Positions 21,860 through 33,104 of a stretch of 64,000 bases of DNA are shown piece by piece. The stretch covers positions 7,324,437-7,388,436 of the forward strand of contig OZ029929.1 in assembly GCA_964023275.1 (NCBI GenBank), written 5' to 3'. This DNA comes from Norana najaformis (Eukaryota; Annelida; Clitellata; Crassiclitellata; Hormogastridae). The notes beneath the pieces are model-generated. The model saw nothing but the letters and a program-made list of their open reading frames with translations, was not told where the DNA came from and did not search any database. Positions within the stretch are counted from its first letter, which is position 1. The number at the start of each line of letters is the position of its first letter. A program made the position numbers and the translations under genes.

Positions 21860-22479
21860 GTGTGGCCGCTGCTTCGGGGATGCGCTAGACAGTTTTAGAT
21901 GGAATTTTAAAAAGAGAACTTGGCGTTTAACATCGTCATTTACTGACTTATCTGCTCTGCTTTTCTGTGCTCTTCCGTTTCAAGGACGTTGGGTGGGTGC
22001 GCATGTTTGCATGATGGGCTGGTTTCTTGTTGTTTACGTTTGTGTAATCTTTGATTTCTTTTATTTGTACAGCAAGTTCAGAGAGCAAGCGATGAACGCA
22101 ACGGTTGGGACATTAGTCGCTATCATATGTCACTTCTGTTTAGATACCTTGAGAGTTTGTATGCATGGTGTAAATTAGAACCTACCCCTATAATTGTTAC
22201 ACTGGTTCCCACTTTCACCAACCCTGCAGCTAGTTCAGATGTACGAATTTTAGAAAATCTCTTTAATCTGCCCGAGCGATTAGCAGCGTTAACAGTTGGG
22301 AGTTTATTCTACCCGAATTTGAGCCTTTTGTGATTCTGTGTTGATTGTGTTAAAAATTAGGTGAAGCAGATGTGTCTTTTGCCCAGCTGTATTTAAGTTC
22401 AAACACTGATTTTGTGTAAATCGTATGAAAGGTTTAGGTAAGACGTCGAACTTTCAAAAACTAGGTAAAATGTTGGAAT

Positions 22480-22485
22480 ATTAAA
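22480..22485 (+). terminator. Possible poly(A) signal ATTAAA of ZFAND
   Basis: The common variant signal, about 620 bases after the stop. The intervening sequence is not an obvious mobile element. Confidence 0.4.
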
Positions 22486-22489
22486 GTTT

Positions 22490-23595
22490 TGTCTAAATAG
22501 ATGCTAGTTTTGTGCTTCTCTTGTTGCAAGAAAAAAGTGCCAGTAACAGAGTAAAGAATGTTGCATACGGAATTAAGGAATGTCCCAAGGTCTGTAAATT
22601 ATTTTAGAAATTTGCAACATCTTTAACTGGTTAGGAAAAGATGCTTTGTGATTTAACACTTAAACTTCTTTAATGACCCGTCTGAAACAAAGCATTTGTC
22701 TAGATGGGGAAACACTATAGCGCTTTTGAGAACTTTTGGGATCCAGGGCAGGGCCCATGGCCACCAAAGATCTTGGAGTATATCTTTGATAATTTTGTTT
22801 GGTTGAGCACAGTATGACCTTGCACCAGATGTCAGTGTACAAGCTCGAGGGTAACTTCCCTTTGCATTGGCTAGAGACCATATAACGGTAGACAGTTCTG
22901 CTGAATATGACCTCAATGGTAATTTGTGCATAGATACAGTAATGGGTTTGTGATGGGGGTTCAACACCAACAGACATCGACTGAACACTTTGATCAAAAC
23001 TGAGAAGCTTGACTTCTGACTAGATGGAGGTTTGAAGATTCTTGAGATGCCCATCAACGCCACACCTGTGCCAACTATTGTCTGTAGGATTTAACAAGAG
23101 TTGACCTCCAGGACTGAACATTAATTGCAGAATCTTGTGCAAGGTTTTGCAACCAAACAACAAAAGACTTCCATGGTTGTCTCTGATTAGCAGATTGCAA
23201 TTTGAACTTACAGCTTTCCATTCTTCAGTATTCACACTACAGTATGGTGATCAAATCTACTCCCAACTGCAACATCTTCTAACACTAGTGTGTAACTATG
23301 TTGCAGAACTTCATGACTCTGTCACCTCGCCTACTTTCAACTTACATGGCTCAAAAGTTGTGTATGTGTCCACGTACATGCACGTTCATATCTGCACCCT
23401 TTCATAGTACTGTTTAGGCACCTCACAAAAGCGCTGGAATAATACAAAAACTGTTTATACTAATACTGAGAATACTATTTATATTAATAGGTTAGAATTA
23501 TTCGTAATGTAAATTCACTCAAAGCATTACACTTTCAAGCATATGGCTGCACACATTTCAGCCTAAGTTTGGGTTTGGGGCAAGCCTACCTACCC
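22490..23595. other. Intergenic region between convergent ZFAND and RFK
   Basis: No coding exon or classified repeat is seen. Frames here lack recognisable domains. Confidence 0.4.
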
Positions 23596-23599
23596 CTAA

Positions 23600-23930
23600 G
23601 CGCAAGGTTGGGGCGTGGTTGGATTGATCTTCTGGATCCACCCTTCTAAAGGTCCCATGCAGGGAGGCACTGATCTCCTTTTCTTAGACCCTTGAGCCAA
23701 CAGTAGACAAATCTTGAGGTCCCAGACATGGGGCCAGTGCAACGCGGGACTTGCTGTTTACTTCCCAGCTCATACCAGTAACAAATTCTGCTTGGTGACA
23801 AGAGGCACAAGTACGCAAACAACTTGCCCAGGGTTGTTAAACAGAATCTGTCCAGCAGGGGCAAACCCACAACCTTTCAGTTACACTGTGTGCTAACCTA
23901 ATAAACCACCGTGTCACTGCTTTAGTATTT
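23600..23930 (-). mobile_element. tRNA-derived SINE, family B, copy 2
   Basis: On the minus strand, GTGGTTTATTAGGTTAGCACA (A-box region) and GTGGGTTTGCCCCTG (B-box region) form a tRNA-like head at 23,850-23,920. The body shared with 18,030-18,260 follows. Confidence 0.7.
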
Positions 23931-23964
23931 GAGCATGCCGCCTCATTCAACATAGGTATAACAT

Positions 23965-23970
23965 TTTATT
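23965..23970 (-). terminator. RFK: Possible poly(A) signal AATAAA of RFK
   Basis: TTTATT on the plus strand gives AATAAA about 865 bases downstream of the RFK stop. It is the nearest canonical hexamer I noticed. Confidence 0.3.
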
Positions 23971-24834
23971 ACTCTGTAGTTGAGTGCTTTATATATTGCC
24001 CCACCATGCTCATATTTAGTCAGAATCGGATATTCCTTTAGCACCTCTTGACAAAAAACTGGAAATCTTGAATAGTGTATATTGTATGATTAAATGTTAA
24101 AAGCCCGTTGACATGTGTTTTTTGGCAACTGCACTGGGTTCTAGCTATCTCAATTATTTTAACTTTCTTCTAAACAGTATCAAAAAATCTAAACAGCAAA
24201 GGATTCAATATTCATGCACTATCAGTGATACTTCAAAATATGTCCATTATCATTTGTGCACAGAACTAGACATTAGCTCCCTGTTGAGCAGAGAATTAAT
24301 ATTGTTTTTGGTTTAATGATTTTAGGACACTGCAGTACCTGCACAAATGCTCACCAGGTTTTCGTACTTCTAAGACCGATTACCGAGCCACAAAATTTTC
24401 TCATTGCCTCTGCTTGTGTTACATTGTACTCAGACTCTGTTACAATTTGTCTGCCTGCTTGACCTCTGCATTTTAACTCCCTGAATCTTACCCAAACTTT
24501 ACTCCAAACACAATTCACGGTAACCATTTGTCTGTTCTGCCCAACCTGTGTGTTCTGACTCCACTGAACCTGACCCAAACTCTGCCTCACCAAACTGTCT
24601 TCACCAAGGGCCCGCAAATAAACAGTTGCCCTTTTCGAGGACCTTTCAAAGGCACTGAAACTTGGCTACCTGTCAAATCCATACAGAACAGAAGATATAC
24701 TAGCAACGTTCATTGAGCTTTTCGAGATTAGTTGCTAAAAGTTTCAGTGCAAGACTGTTCTGGAAGAACGGCCTGATGCCGAAGAAAGCACGATCGGCAT
24801 TTACTGGGTTTGACCTTTCAACATGTGGCTTTGA

Positions 24835-27800
24835 TTACGGCAGAAAGTACCGATTGCTTTGGTACACCTTGCACTCTGGTTTCTCTAGCTCTTTTTCAGC
24901 CTGTGAGGCGTCATCTTTGATGGCTTTGATGAGGTCATCTGTAATGTAAATGTCAAAGCAAATTTATATAGCGCCTCTTCAAAAAAAGCTCTTAACAGGC
25001 TCTTCTGACCTGACAGCACGCAGAACCACAATCAAACCGAAAGGTTTTCAAACACAGAATAAAGGCAACTGAAGGCCAAGGAGTAGTGGCGTAGTTTGCA
25101 GGGCAACCTATTCCAAACAGAAGGCCATCAGTATATGTCAATGATTGGTAGAACATTTAATCGATGCATACATACACGTTTCTTTGCACTGACAAGCACC
25201 AAGGGAGGTCTGTTTTTTAGTGCTGTTCAAGCCATCATTGAAGCTCAGTGCCAATGTCAAGCCACGCAACCCGTGAGAAAATTTCATTTGTGGATGTTTT
25301 CAGCGAGTGGTGCTTACAGTTCAGCCGACTGATCCATCAACCAATATAATAAATATACAATTATCTTCCATTAGTTTATTGCTTGTGAGCGAGTTTGAGT
25401 TTTTTACCTAAAGAATTGAAGTTCATTTCAGGTCGAAGGTAGCGCAGAATGCAGATCTTCAGTAGGCTACCATGGAGATCTCTGTTGAAGGAATGCAGAA
25501 TGTGCGTTTCCTAAGCAAACCAAATAATGCCCAGTTTATAAAAAATGATGGCATCAATTCACAAGACCTTAATTAAATGACAATGCATCAAAGCTGAATC
25601 ATCACACAGTCGTTGACTGGTTCAATACTCACCTCGTGTTGTGTGCCGGTTAGACTGTCACAGTGTAGAAAAACTAAACGCAAGAACAAAAAGGTAGCAT
25701 ACTTGTTTAAACACCTCTGCAGAAACTTCTGAGAGACAACATCTCAATGCTGAATCATCATTCAGCTGAGGTGCAAACATGACCACAGCAATCCAACCGT
25801 CCGTTCTAAACTGCCCAACACATGTCAGTACTTATTTACTCACTTAAAAAAGATGGAGGGCTACCAGTTGGGGTGGAATCACCCAGACAGCAACACATCC
25901 AAACTTGAACTAACGAGGCTCACTGGTACTTTACTTTACTGTACCTTGCACCAAGTAGATCAACACCAGGATGTCACCAGACAACCCTCCAGTACATTAC
26001 AATATCAAATAACCTCTTTTAATCAGACAGTTGGTGAGGCAGTCCGCTTCACCTCGGATGCGAATAAGTAAGTAAGTAAGTATATTCTTTATTAACCAAT
26101 AGCTAATCGCACATTAGTTTACAAGTATTTAAGAACACCAGAAACACTTAATATGCATACAACATCCTAATAATAAAACATTTACATGTTAAGTTATCAG
26201 CAGGAGGAATAGGATTAAGACTGAAGAGTAGATCTATGTCAGGTGGCATAACGGCAGAATTCTTTCACTGGACAGTCTGGAGTTTGAATCCTAGTGCATC
26301 ATCACTTAATACCGACTGTTCGTTGTTCAGCCATGCAACTCATAAACGTAGTTCTCTGACTGGACTATGCCTCCAAGGACTTTCTGATTGACTTGCTTCA
26401 CGAATGAACAACTCTCATGCTCAGAAATTTTCATGAATAAGTAAGTAAATGCAAGGATGAATGTAATGCAATGAAACGAAACCAATTTATATAGCACAGT
26501 TCAATGGTAAAGCAATTTTATAGGCACTTTACAGAATCGTGCAAAGCAAGAAGTAACCAGTCTACTGGCAACCAAATCTTGTCCTTCACACAGTACTGCT
26601 GGACAACTCCTTTGACTTAACGCAGCATTAGTGAATAAGATGGAGCCCTGGGCTCAGCCTTTTAGTAGCACCTTAGAAATTTTCAAGCTTATGATTACAA
26701 TTAACAAATAGTGAAACAGCTTGTCAGGTTGGCATTGTTGATACAACATTGGCATGTATACAGTAAAGATACACAGTGAACCTGAACTATTAAACAAACC
26801 ATTGTCTTTTTTGTATTCTTGTAGAAAGGATTGTATCCGATGCTCATCACCATCTTGTACACTTCACCATCATCAACACTGGCCCAGCCACAGTAGATGC
26901 CACAGCCGAGACCTTCAGGAAGATTTTCAGTAACATCGGTAGGAAAATTTGCTGAAATATTTCATAGATTAGAATAAAACTATATCATATCATAGCTATT
27001 TTATAAAATACACTGAACTGGGATTGCTTTATTAATAAACTTTAGTATATTTCAGAGATTTTAATCTAGGAATAGCATGGTCCGATTGGTCTGTACATGG
27101 TGACCTTAAATGGCGTGGTTCCCATTCAAATGGGCAAAGATGGTGAAGGACCTCATCCTATAAATTCATTGAAAAATGGGCAGGGTCGAGGCCATACAGT
27201 CATGACAGAAAAATATGCACATTTACAATTAAACTGACATTTAGCTTAGTATAATGTAGCAATAAACAGAGTGCTTTTTGTCACAATCTGTGAGAAAAGA
27301 TCTAAGAAGAAAAAAGCAAAATCATCCAGATCAGATCACTTTTTAATAATAAGACCTATTATTATTTTAATCATCATCATTCTAATATAGCAGCAAAATG
27401 TACATCATTTTACCTGCAAAGGAAAGCTGCTAAGATGGCAGGTCTATAAGTTGGGTCCAACGTTACCCTGGCTGAGGTCTAAATGGGCCTTCTTTTATTG
27501 CCCATTTGTTTTTATTTGCTCTTAATTTCTTTGGTTTTCCTGTCCTTTGTCCCACTTTTGCACATTCTGTCTTAATAGTATTATTGTACACATTTCTTTG
27601 GTTTAATATTTTTGTGGGCAACCCTCACCAAAACCAGTTGGGGAGGCAACTCAATAAAGTGCCCCTAAAATCAAAACTGTATGAATCTGCCCAAGATCAT
27701 CTATTTTAAATGTTCATACTGAATATATCAGTGAAATTGTTTGTAAAACTTATTTTTAATGCCCCACAGGAGAAATCCTGAAGGTGCAAAAGTGCCTTAC

Positions 27801-28413
27801 GTTTTTCAATGGCGGTTTTCAATGCTCCTTATAACCGTTACTTTGCATAGTATTAGCTACCCATGGGAAAGTGTATAAATTTCAAGACTGGGCTAATCGG
27901 GTACAAATACTATACATTCCAACCAAGCTCGCTACCCACACTCTATGCTGACTCCCAAGACCTGTCTCTACTCTTCCAGGTCCTCTGTCTTAATCTGACT
28001 ATTTGGTGGACAAGAACAGCTCTTGGCCGGAGTGCCTTTTCTGTCACCAGCCCTTGATTCTGGCATCTTTCTGACAGATGTACACTCTTCGAAGTTTTAG
28101 TTCTCTACCAGAAACATATCTCTTCTTGCACTCATTTCCTCCGTTGTTTGTTTCCATCTCTTCTTGGATTCCCATCTTTGCTTTCAATCAGACTCACCAT
28201 GAAATTTGGTTTCACGAAAATCTGCTCAGTACTGACATTGACTGATGCCTTCAGCATTATTAAAGTGGTGCTATTAAAGACCTCAGATTATTATTAATAG
28301 TACTGTTAATATTAGTTACCTGTTGGAAAGCCCAGGTCTTTACTTCCTCGCCCAAAGCCAGGCACAATCTTTCCTTTAGTGAAATAAGGCAGAACAACGT
28401 CCAGGGAAGCCAT
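24835..28413 (-). CDS. RFK: Riboflavin kinase (four coding exons, 150 aa)
   Basis: RFK phosphorylates riboflavin with ATP to give FMN, the first step of flavin cofactor synthesis, in the cytosol. Minus-strand coding exons are 28,320-28,413, 26,800-26,951, 25,408-25,510 and 24,835-24,938, with GT-AG introns after codon positions 1, 3 and 1, giving 150 codons. The first exon has LPYFTKGKIVPGFGRGSK and ends in FPT, completed by AN from exon 2: the PTAN nucleotide/Mg-binding signature, residues 30-33. Exon 2 has GCGIYCGWA and SIGYNPFYKNTKKTM. Exon 3 begins with Glu83 of ETHILHSF, the conserved catalytic glutamate. Exon 3 also has YLRPEMNF, and exon 4 has the C-terminal helix DDLIKAIKDDA. This is a monofunctional animal-type enzyme with no FAD synthetase domain. 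One oddity is ILRYLRP where the family normally has VGYLRP, a Gly-to-Arg change explicable by one base. Confidence 0.96.
24955..25135 (-). pseudogene. LINE fragment Z2 in RFK intron 3
   Basis: The minus strand reads WNRLPCKLRHYSLAFSCL, a stop-interrupted ORF2 end. It continues to AGAGGCGCTATATAAATTTG, the shared 3' tail. It is related to 15,845 and 52,310. Confidence 0.75.
26232..26450 (+). mobile_element. tRNA-derived SINE, family E (RFK intron 2)
   Basis: A tRNA-like head with A-box GTGGCATAACGGCAG and B-box GGAGTTTGAATCCTAG is followed by a body with no clear second copy in the window. It cannot be a functional tRNA because the acceptor stem does not pair. Confidence 0.55.
27045..27240 (+). 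mobile_element. SINE family C, copy 1 (RFK intron 1)
   Basis: Carries the family C blocks AGAGATTTTAATCT, GGTGACCTTAAATGGCGTGG, GGTGAAGGACCTCATCC, CATTGAAAAATGGGCAGGGTCGAGG and an ATTTACA-type end. The tRNA-like head is missing, so it is 5'-truncated. Confidence 0.8.
28010..28292 (+). pseudogene. LINE fragment X4 in RFK intron 1
   Basis: A frame near 28,008 reads TALGRSAFSVTSP, matching the RAFSVxAP lead-in to the LINE C-terminus. The 3' part has GACTGATGCCTTCAGCATTATTAAAG and ends TTAAAGACCTCAGATTA, matching the X tail. It ends about 30 bases from RFK exon 1. Confidence 0.7.
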
Positions 28414-28629
28414 CGTTCTTACTGCTGTGCTGCACAGTACAGACAGACTCCGAGACATGCAAAAGATGCTCGGTATGCGTTGCGTGTGGGTTCAGTCACA
28501 CTTCAAATGCATTCCTGTGGGCACAAAAGTCGGTTAAATTGATTCACTAAGTTTGGAAAATTTTGCAACAATGACACTGGCTTGTAAACTATGTTGTAAT
28601 TCTCAAGAAACGGCTGCTTATTACTGATT
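28414..28629. promoter_or_regulatory. RFK: RFK 5' flank
   Basis: Sequence immediately upstream of the RFK start on the minus strand. No TATA box is evident. The start context on the minus strand is GAACGATGGC. A 5' UTR exon may exist but is not resolvable. Confidence 0.3.
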
Positions 28630-28815
28630 ATTAGTTTTCTGCATTTATTATGCGTCACTATCTAATGACCAATCATCAATCGATGGCACTGAACAACTGT
28701 GAGTGAAGGACCTGCTCAAGTTCTCTACACAGTAACTGTCTGAGCTAGAGCAGAGGCTTGAGACCGTACTCTGCGTGCTATACGCCAAGCGCTTTAATTA
28801 ATAGGCTACCGTGCC
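28630..28815 (-). mobile_element. SINE family A, copy 5
   Basis: Complete-looking minus copy: head GGTAGCCTATTAATTAAAGCG, B-box CGGTCTCAAGCCTCTGC, body CAGTTACTGTGTAGAG and CCATCGATTGATGATTGG, ending AATAAATGCAGAAAA. Confidence 0.8.
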
Positions 28816-29540
28816 CCACAATAATGCGGTCGCCCTACTTATAAACAACATGGCCACTCCAGATTGTGAGAAACTAGAGCGCTGTTCCTTACCGAATGAA
28901 TAGGCAATCAATGAGTAACAGACTAACACAAAGTTTTAAAAATACTTTTACTGGTGTCAGTAATTAAAGAAATCGTAGAGTAACATTTTTCAAGATACTT
29001 CTATTGGTATCATTAAATTACGAAATTGGGTAAGCGTAATTCGACACACGAAAACTTTGCGGCGCTGCGCATGTAGTTGTGGGAACCACTTAAGAATTAC
29101 TCATTTACTGGGAGTGTTTCTGGCTGCGCACATCGCTCTAATTGCTGTCGCAGTCTGAGATGGCCATACTGTTTATACGTAGGATGACAGCAAAAATGTT
29201 TGAGCAAGTCTACTCAATTTTAGATAAGGATTTAATAACCTGTTAGACTCCCATGAACCCCCAAAAGCAACGCTATTCTTAGGTTCCTACAGATAATTAA
29301 TATTCATTATCCGACCAAATAGATAATTGTTATAGTCCGAACTAAATTCTAATCTAATATAAAAGGCCACGTGGGTCTGGCGTGGGCTAAATTTACTTCG
29401 TACTGCTTGGGTTAATTAATTACGTGTATGTATGAATTCTAGTGTGTATGAATATATGTAAGTATTTATGTAATGCATACATACACGCATACATGCATGC
29501 ATACAAACATGCATGCAAACATGTACATACAATGTATGCT
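28816..29540. other. Intergenic region, no gene seen
   Basis: Unique AT-rich sequence, with ATGT/GCAT microsatellite from about 29,420 to 29,535. Confidence 0.4.
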
Positions 29541-29665
29541 GAAGACAATGTTAATTTCTATTATTCGTAATGCCCTGTCTGTCTGGCTGTCTGTCTGGCT
29601 GTTACATATATGAGCCTAGTGGGAATGTGGATATCCTACGAATAATAGAAATTAACATAGTTTTC
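29541..29665. mobile_element. Foldback element with 22-bp perfect inverted repeat
   Basis: Positions 29,548-29,569 and 29,637-29,658 are exact reverse complements (left arm starts ATGTTAATTTCTATTATTCG). Pairing extends outward to 29,541/29,665 with one mismatch and one G-U wobble. The 67-base spacer contains CTGT/GGCTG repeats. It could be a small foldback MITE or a structured transcript; no coding potential. Confidence 0.6.
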
Positions 29666-29802
29666 CAAGCAATCAACACACAGACGTGACCTTATAAATT
29701 ATGAGCGGATGGCCTGTTTGCAGTTTAATAATCTGCCTACTCATGACAGTTTGCTCATTAAGTTAGATATTATATAGCTCATGTAATACGAGTACAAACT
29801 AT

Positions 29803-29843
<41 letters not shown>

Positions 29844-30725
29844 TTTATCTATATGATGTGTATGTATATATGATGTATATATATATATAGTAAGTAATTA
29901 GTTATGAACTAGTATTGGCATGTTCAGCCGACCCGTCAGAAGGATATTGCATGCATTTAGGCTAAGGCTATTTAAACTCTGGCGTGTAACGCAAGCTCCA
30001 GAACGGGACTTGTGTTGGGCCCTGTTAGGCCTACCCTTGCGGCTGCCCTCCGACCGACAGGGTGGGAGCTGAGATATGGCATGGCCGGCAGTCGGTGGAG
30101 CCAGGGTTGGCTCAAGAGCAATTACCGGTAATGTGAAACAACAGATAGGCGGTTTGGAGCAAACGCCCAGTGACTAGACTGATGATTCTAAGGAGGCTGA
30201 TAGGGGCATAGAAATCATACGGCCTATGAACTTATTGGCTGAGAGTTGCATTTCGTACAACGATGCAAACGGTTAAAACTCAAGGTTCTTAATCCACATT
30301 GTCCTATCCAAATCTTAGCCTTAACCTGTGTAATTCCAAATTGCCTTTAATTTACTTAGCTTTACGTCACCAGTCTTGTCTTTTTTTGCTTATCTAAGTT
30401 CACATAACTTTGCTGAGATATGCCTTAGCTTTAATTTACTTTACCAAATCTTATCCTTAACATGCCTTAGTCTACTTTACCTACTCCAGGAATATGAGGA
30501 AGCCACGAAAGTGGGAAAGATAAACTTGGCGAGGAGTAAAGCGGCATGGACAAAAGTGGATAGGATAAACGTGGCAAGGACACAAGTGGCAAGGTCAAAT
30601 GTGGTAAGGCAATAATGGAAGGACAAACTCTGAAAACAGTCCGCTACACCATGTCTGAGATGAATTCGTGATTAAGTGTATCTAAACTGTCGTCGAACAC
30701 AGCCAGGGCCTTGACGTATACTGCC
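29666..30725. other. Intergenic region with (TA)n and irregular repeats
   Basis: A TA tract covers about 29,809-29,841. Loosely repeated GTGG(C/A)AAGG(A/T) blocks lie at 30,505-30,610. No gene is seen; the 79-aa frame at 30,376 is repeat-derived. Confidence 0.4.
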
Positions 30726-30729
30726 GTAT

Positions 30730-30985
30730 ATATAGCCTTCATCAAGAAATGGAATCAAGGACAAAACTTGATTCCATCAGTGCTAAACTAAAGTCTCATC
30801 TTTTCGGGTTGCTTATCCAAACTCCTTCGTGGCCTGTCTTCCGGCCTCAGAGACCTCACCCATCTTGATTGGTACCACCCAATGGATATGCTTTAGGAAT
30901 GCAGTGTTGCCTAGAAACGACCATCGTCTGACGAAGCCTTGTGAATGACAATAGCGGCGCTATATAAGTTTCCTGATTAGAAACC
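30730..30985 (+). pseudogene. LINE fragment X5 (3' end)
   Basis: SAKLKSHLFGLL is readable at about 30,778, followed by CGACCATCGTCTGACGAAGCCTTG and AATAGCGGCGCTATATAAGTTTCCTGATTAG. It therefore combines the X-type ORF end with the shared GGCGCTATATAA tail. Confidence 0.7.
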
Positions 30986-31364
30986 GTAAAACGCCCAGGT
31001 GGGATAAGCCAGGTCAACGATATGAAACATTGGAATCATAACGCATCAAAGCGAAAGGCATGGCCATCGAAGCTATAGATCATTTGTTGTTTTGAATATT
31101 TTTGTCTATTTCTGACGCCAAGTTATGCACAGGTCCTTCGCAGTCTCCAGTTTGGACTGGTTTTTTTGCATTAGCAAGTAATGACTGTCGAGCTCTGTCT
31201 GAAACGATTATGTTTTACAAAGGACAATAGCAGTGTGGTAATTGCATCAATGGCTTTGGAGATAAGTGCCTTATACAATACTAAAACAAGACGTCTTCCA
31301 CAAATAAGCTATCAAAATGTCTGAAAGATGTTAAATTAGACAACACCCTAATAAACCGTCGTCA

Positions 31365-32325
31365 AGCTGTCCAGAATGCTTTCGCTCGTATCCTATCACA
31401 AAAACCCTTAAGCGCCATTACATCATTCCTGTTCTAAAATCACTTCACTCGCTTGAAATACCCTAAGAAATAGGGTACGAAATTCTATCACTTACCTACA
31501 ACACACTTAAATCCTCTTAATCCTCTTATCTTCATCAGCTACTTACAATCCAACACTTCGCTCAACTCGCTCCTCTTCCGCCCAACACTTCTCCGCCCTC
31601 CCGTCATCTCATCCTTAAAATTTGGAAATCTTTCCATAGTCATAGCTGCTCCACCCACCTGAAATAAACTCCCGTCAGAATTTGTGTCCGATATACGGAC
31701 AATTATCTGATCCACCCTATGAACTCATCACCATCCCTTGCAATCGCTGCACAGGTCTTTCACTCAAAACTAATAAAAACTTTCTTCCACAAATTCTATC
31801 CTGATTCCTTCTCTCCCTTATCTAACTCACTGCTCCAATTCCAAACACCATCCTCCGTATCCCTCTGACTGTCTGCCTTTGGGTCTTGACCTGGAACCGA
31901 ACCTGACCATGCCTACCTATCGATTTTGTTTTGCCTGTGAATAAGCTGGACCCCTACTTCCTCTTATCTCTCCTCTCCAATCCCAAACACCATCCCATAG
32001 CTGTCACGCTGTCTCTCCGTCTGACTTTTGGATCTTGACCTGGAACCGAACCCTTTTGCCTATCGATTTTGTTTTGACTGAGAGCCTGTGAAACACTTGG
32101 AGGCGAACTTTCAGAGGAGATCTGGAGCGGATGGGATTGGACTGGGACGAGGCGATGGTGATGGCTGGTGAACGCGTGGAATGGCGAAGGCTTGTCGACC
32201 AATGCTCCGATCGGAGCAGGAGGACCTAAGTCTAAGTCTAAGTAAGAGAGCCTGTGAATAAGTTGGTCCCCGCGACGTGGCTTTCGTTGTGTGCTGTAGA
32301 ATCTCAAGCTTACGATTACGGTAAA
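31365..32325 (+). pseudogene. Degenerate 3' part of the L2-like LINE (host of a nested insertion)
   Basis: Corresponds to the C-terminal third of the 5.7-8.9-kb LINE, with readable traces of QNAFARI, SLTYNTL and the LKFGN...PPPLWNKLP region broken by frameshifts and stops. The 3' UTR follows and is partly duplicated at 31,940-32,090. It ends GCTTACGATTACGG at about 32,320, interrupted by the insertion at 32,093-32,245. Confidence 0.85.
32093..32245 (+). mobile_element. Nested LINE 3' fragment with 13-bp target-site duplication
   Basis: The insert encodes RRTFRGDLERMGLDWDEA, then ERVEWRRLVDQC, a stop, and a (CTAAGT)n tail. This WRR-type end is typical of another endonuclease/RT family (RTE- or CR1-related). 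Identical GAGAGCCTGTGAA flanks it at 32,080-32,092 and 32,246-32,258, so this was a target-primed insertion of a severely 5'-truncated copy. Confidence 0.88.
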
Positions 32326-32785
32326 ATATGGCACTTTTGAGCCACCGTGACAGCCTGGATAACGGCAACAGCAGACCCTTAATAGACTGTGTATACAGTT
32401 CGCTTACACCTCATGCTGGCACGGCAGGCGCCTTGGTTCCCACCCGCCCGAGATGCTGGTAGTGCCGCCGAGGCCGCCTGCTGCTAGCGGTGATGCGATG
32501 AGGCCTGTTAAGTTTTCTGCGAGTCTGAGCATGCGCGCTAAGCTAGAAGGCGAAATCGGCGCAAAAGAAGTGAGCAGAACAGTTTACTGGTAAATTCTTT
32601 CTTTTCTACTTGAAGTTACATTACGGGCGCCGTGTCCGCTTGACGCTCTAATGAACCTGGCTGAGTGTTTTTCGTAACGAGTTTCCTTGACTGCGGTAGA
32701 GCAACCGGGGTTTACCTCATCCTCTTGGGTGTCGAAGATATGTGCGTCTGGATTGTCCTCGATGTGACCTCGACCAGTAAATCGT
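32326..32785. other. Intergenic region, GC-rich, no gene seen
   Basis: GC-rich sequence with several CpGs around 32,400-32,560. No exon was recognised. Confidence 0.35.
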
Positions 32786-33095
32786 AGACTCCAAATTTCT
32801 AAAGCGCTACTTGAAGCTAAGCGCTAAGGGAACCAGCTTATTCACGAGCGCTGCGTCAGGTCCGTGGGGTTGTCCAAAGATGCCATGTCAAAAACCAAGT
32901 CCGGTTGCCAGAAGACCAGAGATAGAAGGGAGAGAGGGGCTGTTAGGGTGGGTTGTGTTAGAGCTGAGAGAAATGAGAAGGCCGCGGTACCTGGACCCGG
33001 AACCTGTCCCAGTAATTGCCGTAAGCTTTGTAAGCTTTACATCGATGGAGATGCTAAGAGTTGACTAGCTTATGTATAGGCGCTATATAAGTTCA
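32786..33095 (-). mobile_element. L2-like subfamily Y tail and an adjacent retroelement tail
   Basis: At 32,786-32,935 the minus strand matches inverted 42,655-42,795 (CTTCTGGCAACCGGACTTGG, GGCATCTTTGGACAACCC, GAATAAGCTGGTTCCC). The plus strand then has TATAGGCGCTATATAAGTTCATCGATTGATG at 33,075-33,105, a separate shared-type tail. Confidence 0.65.
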
Positions 33096-33104
33096 TCGAT
33101 TGAT

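Noticed and set aside
30165-30225. CTGATGA followed by GAAA, as in a hammerhead ribozyme
   Set aside because: The sequence between them cannot form stem II and no flanking stems are visible.
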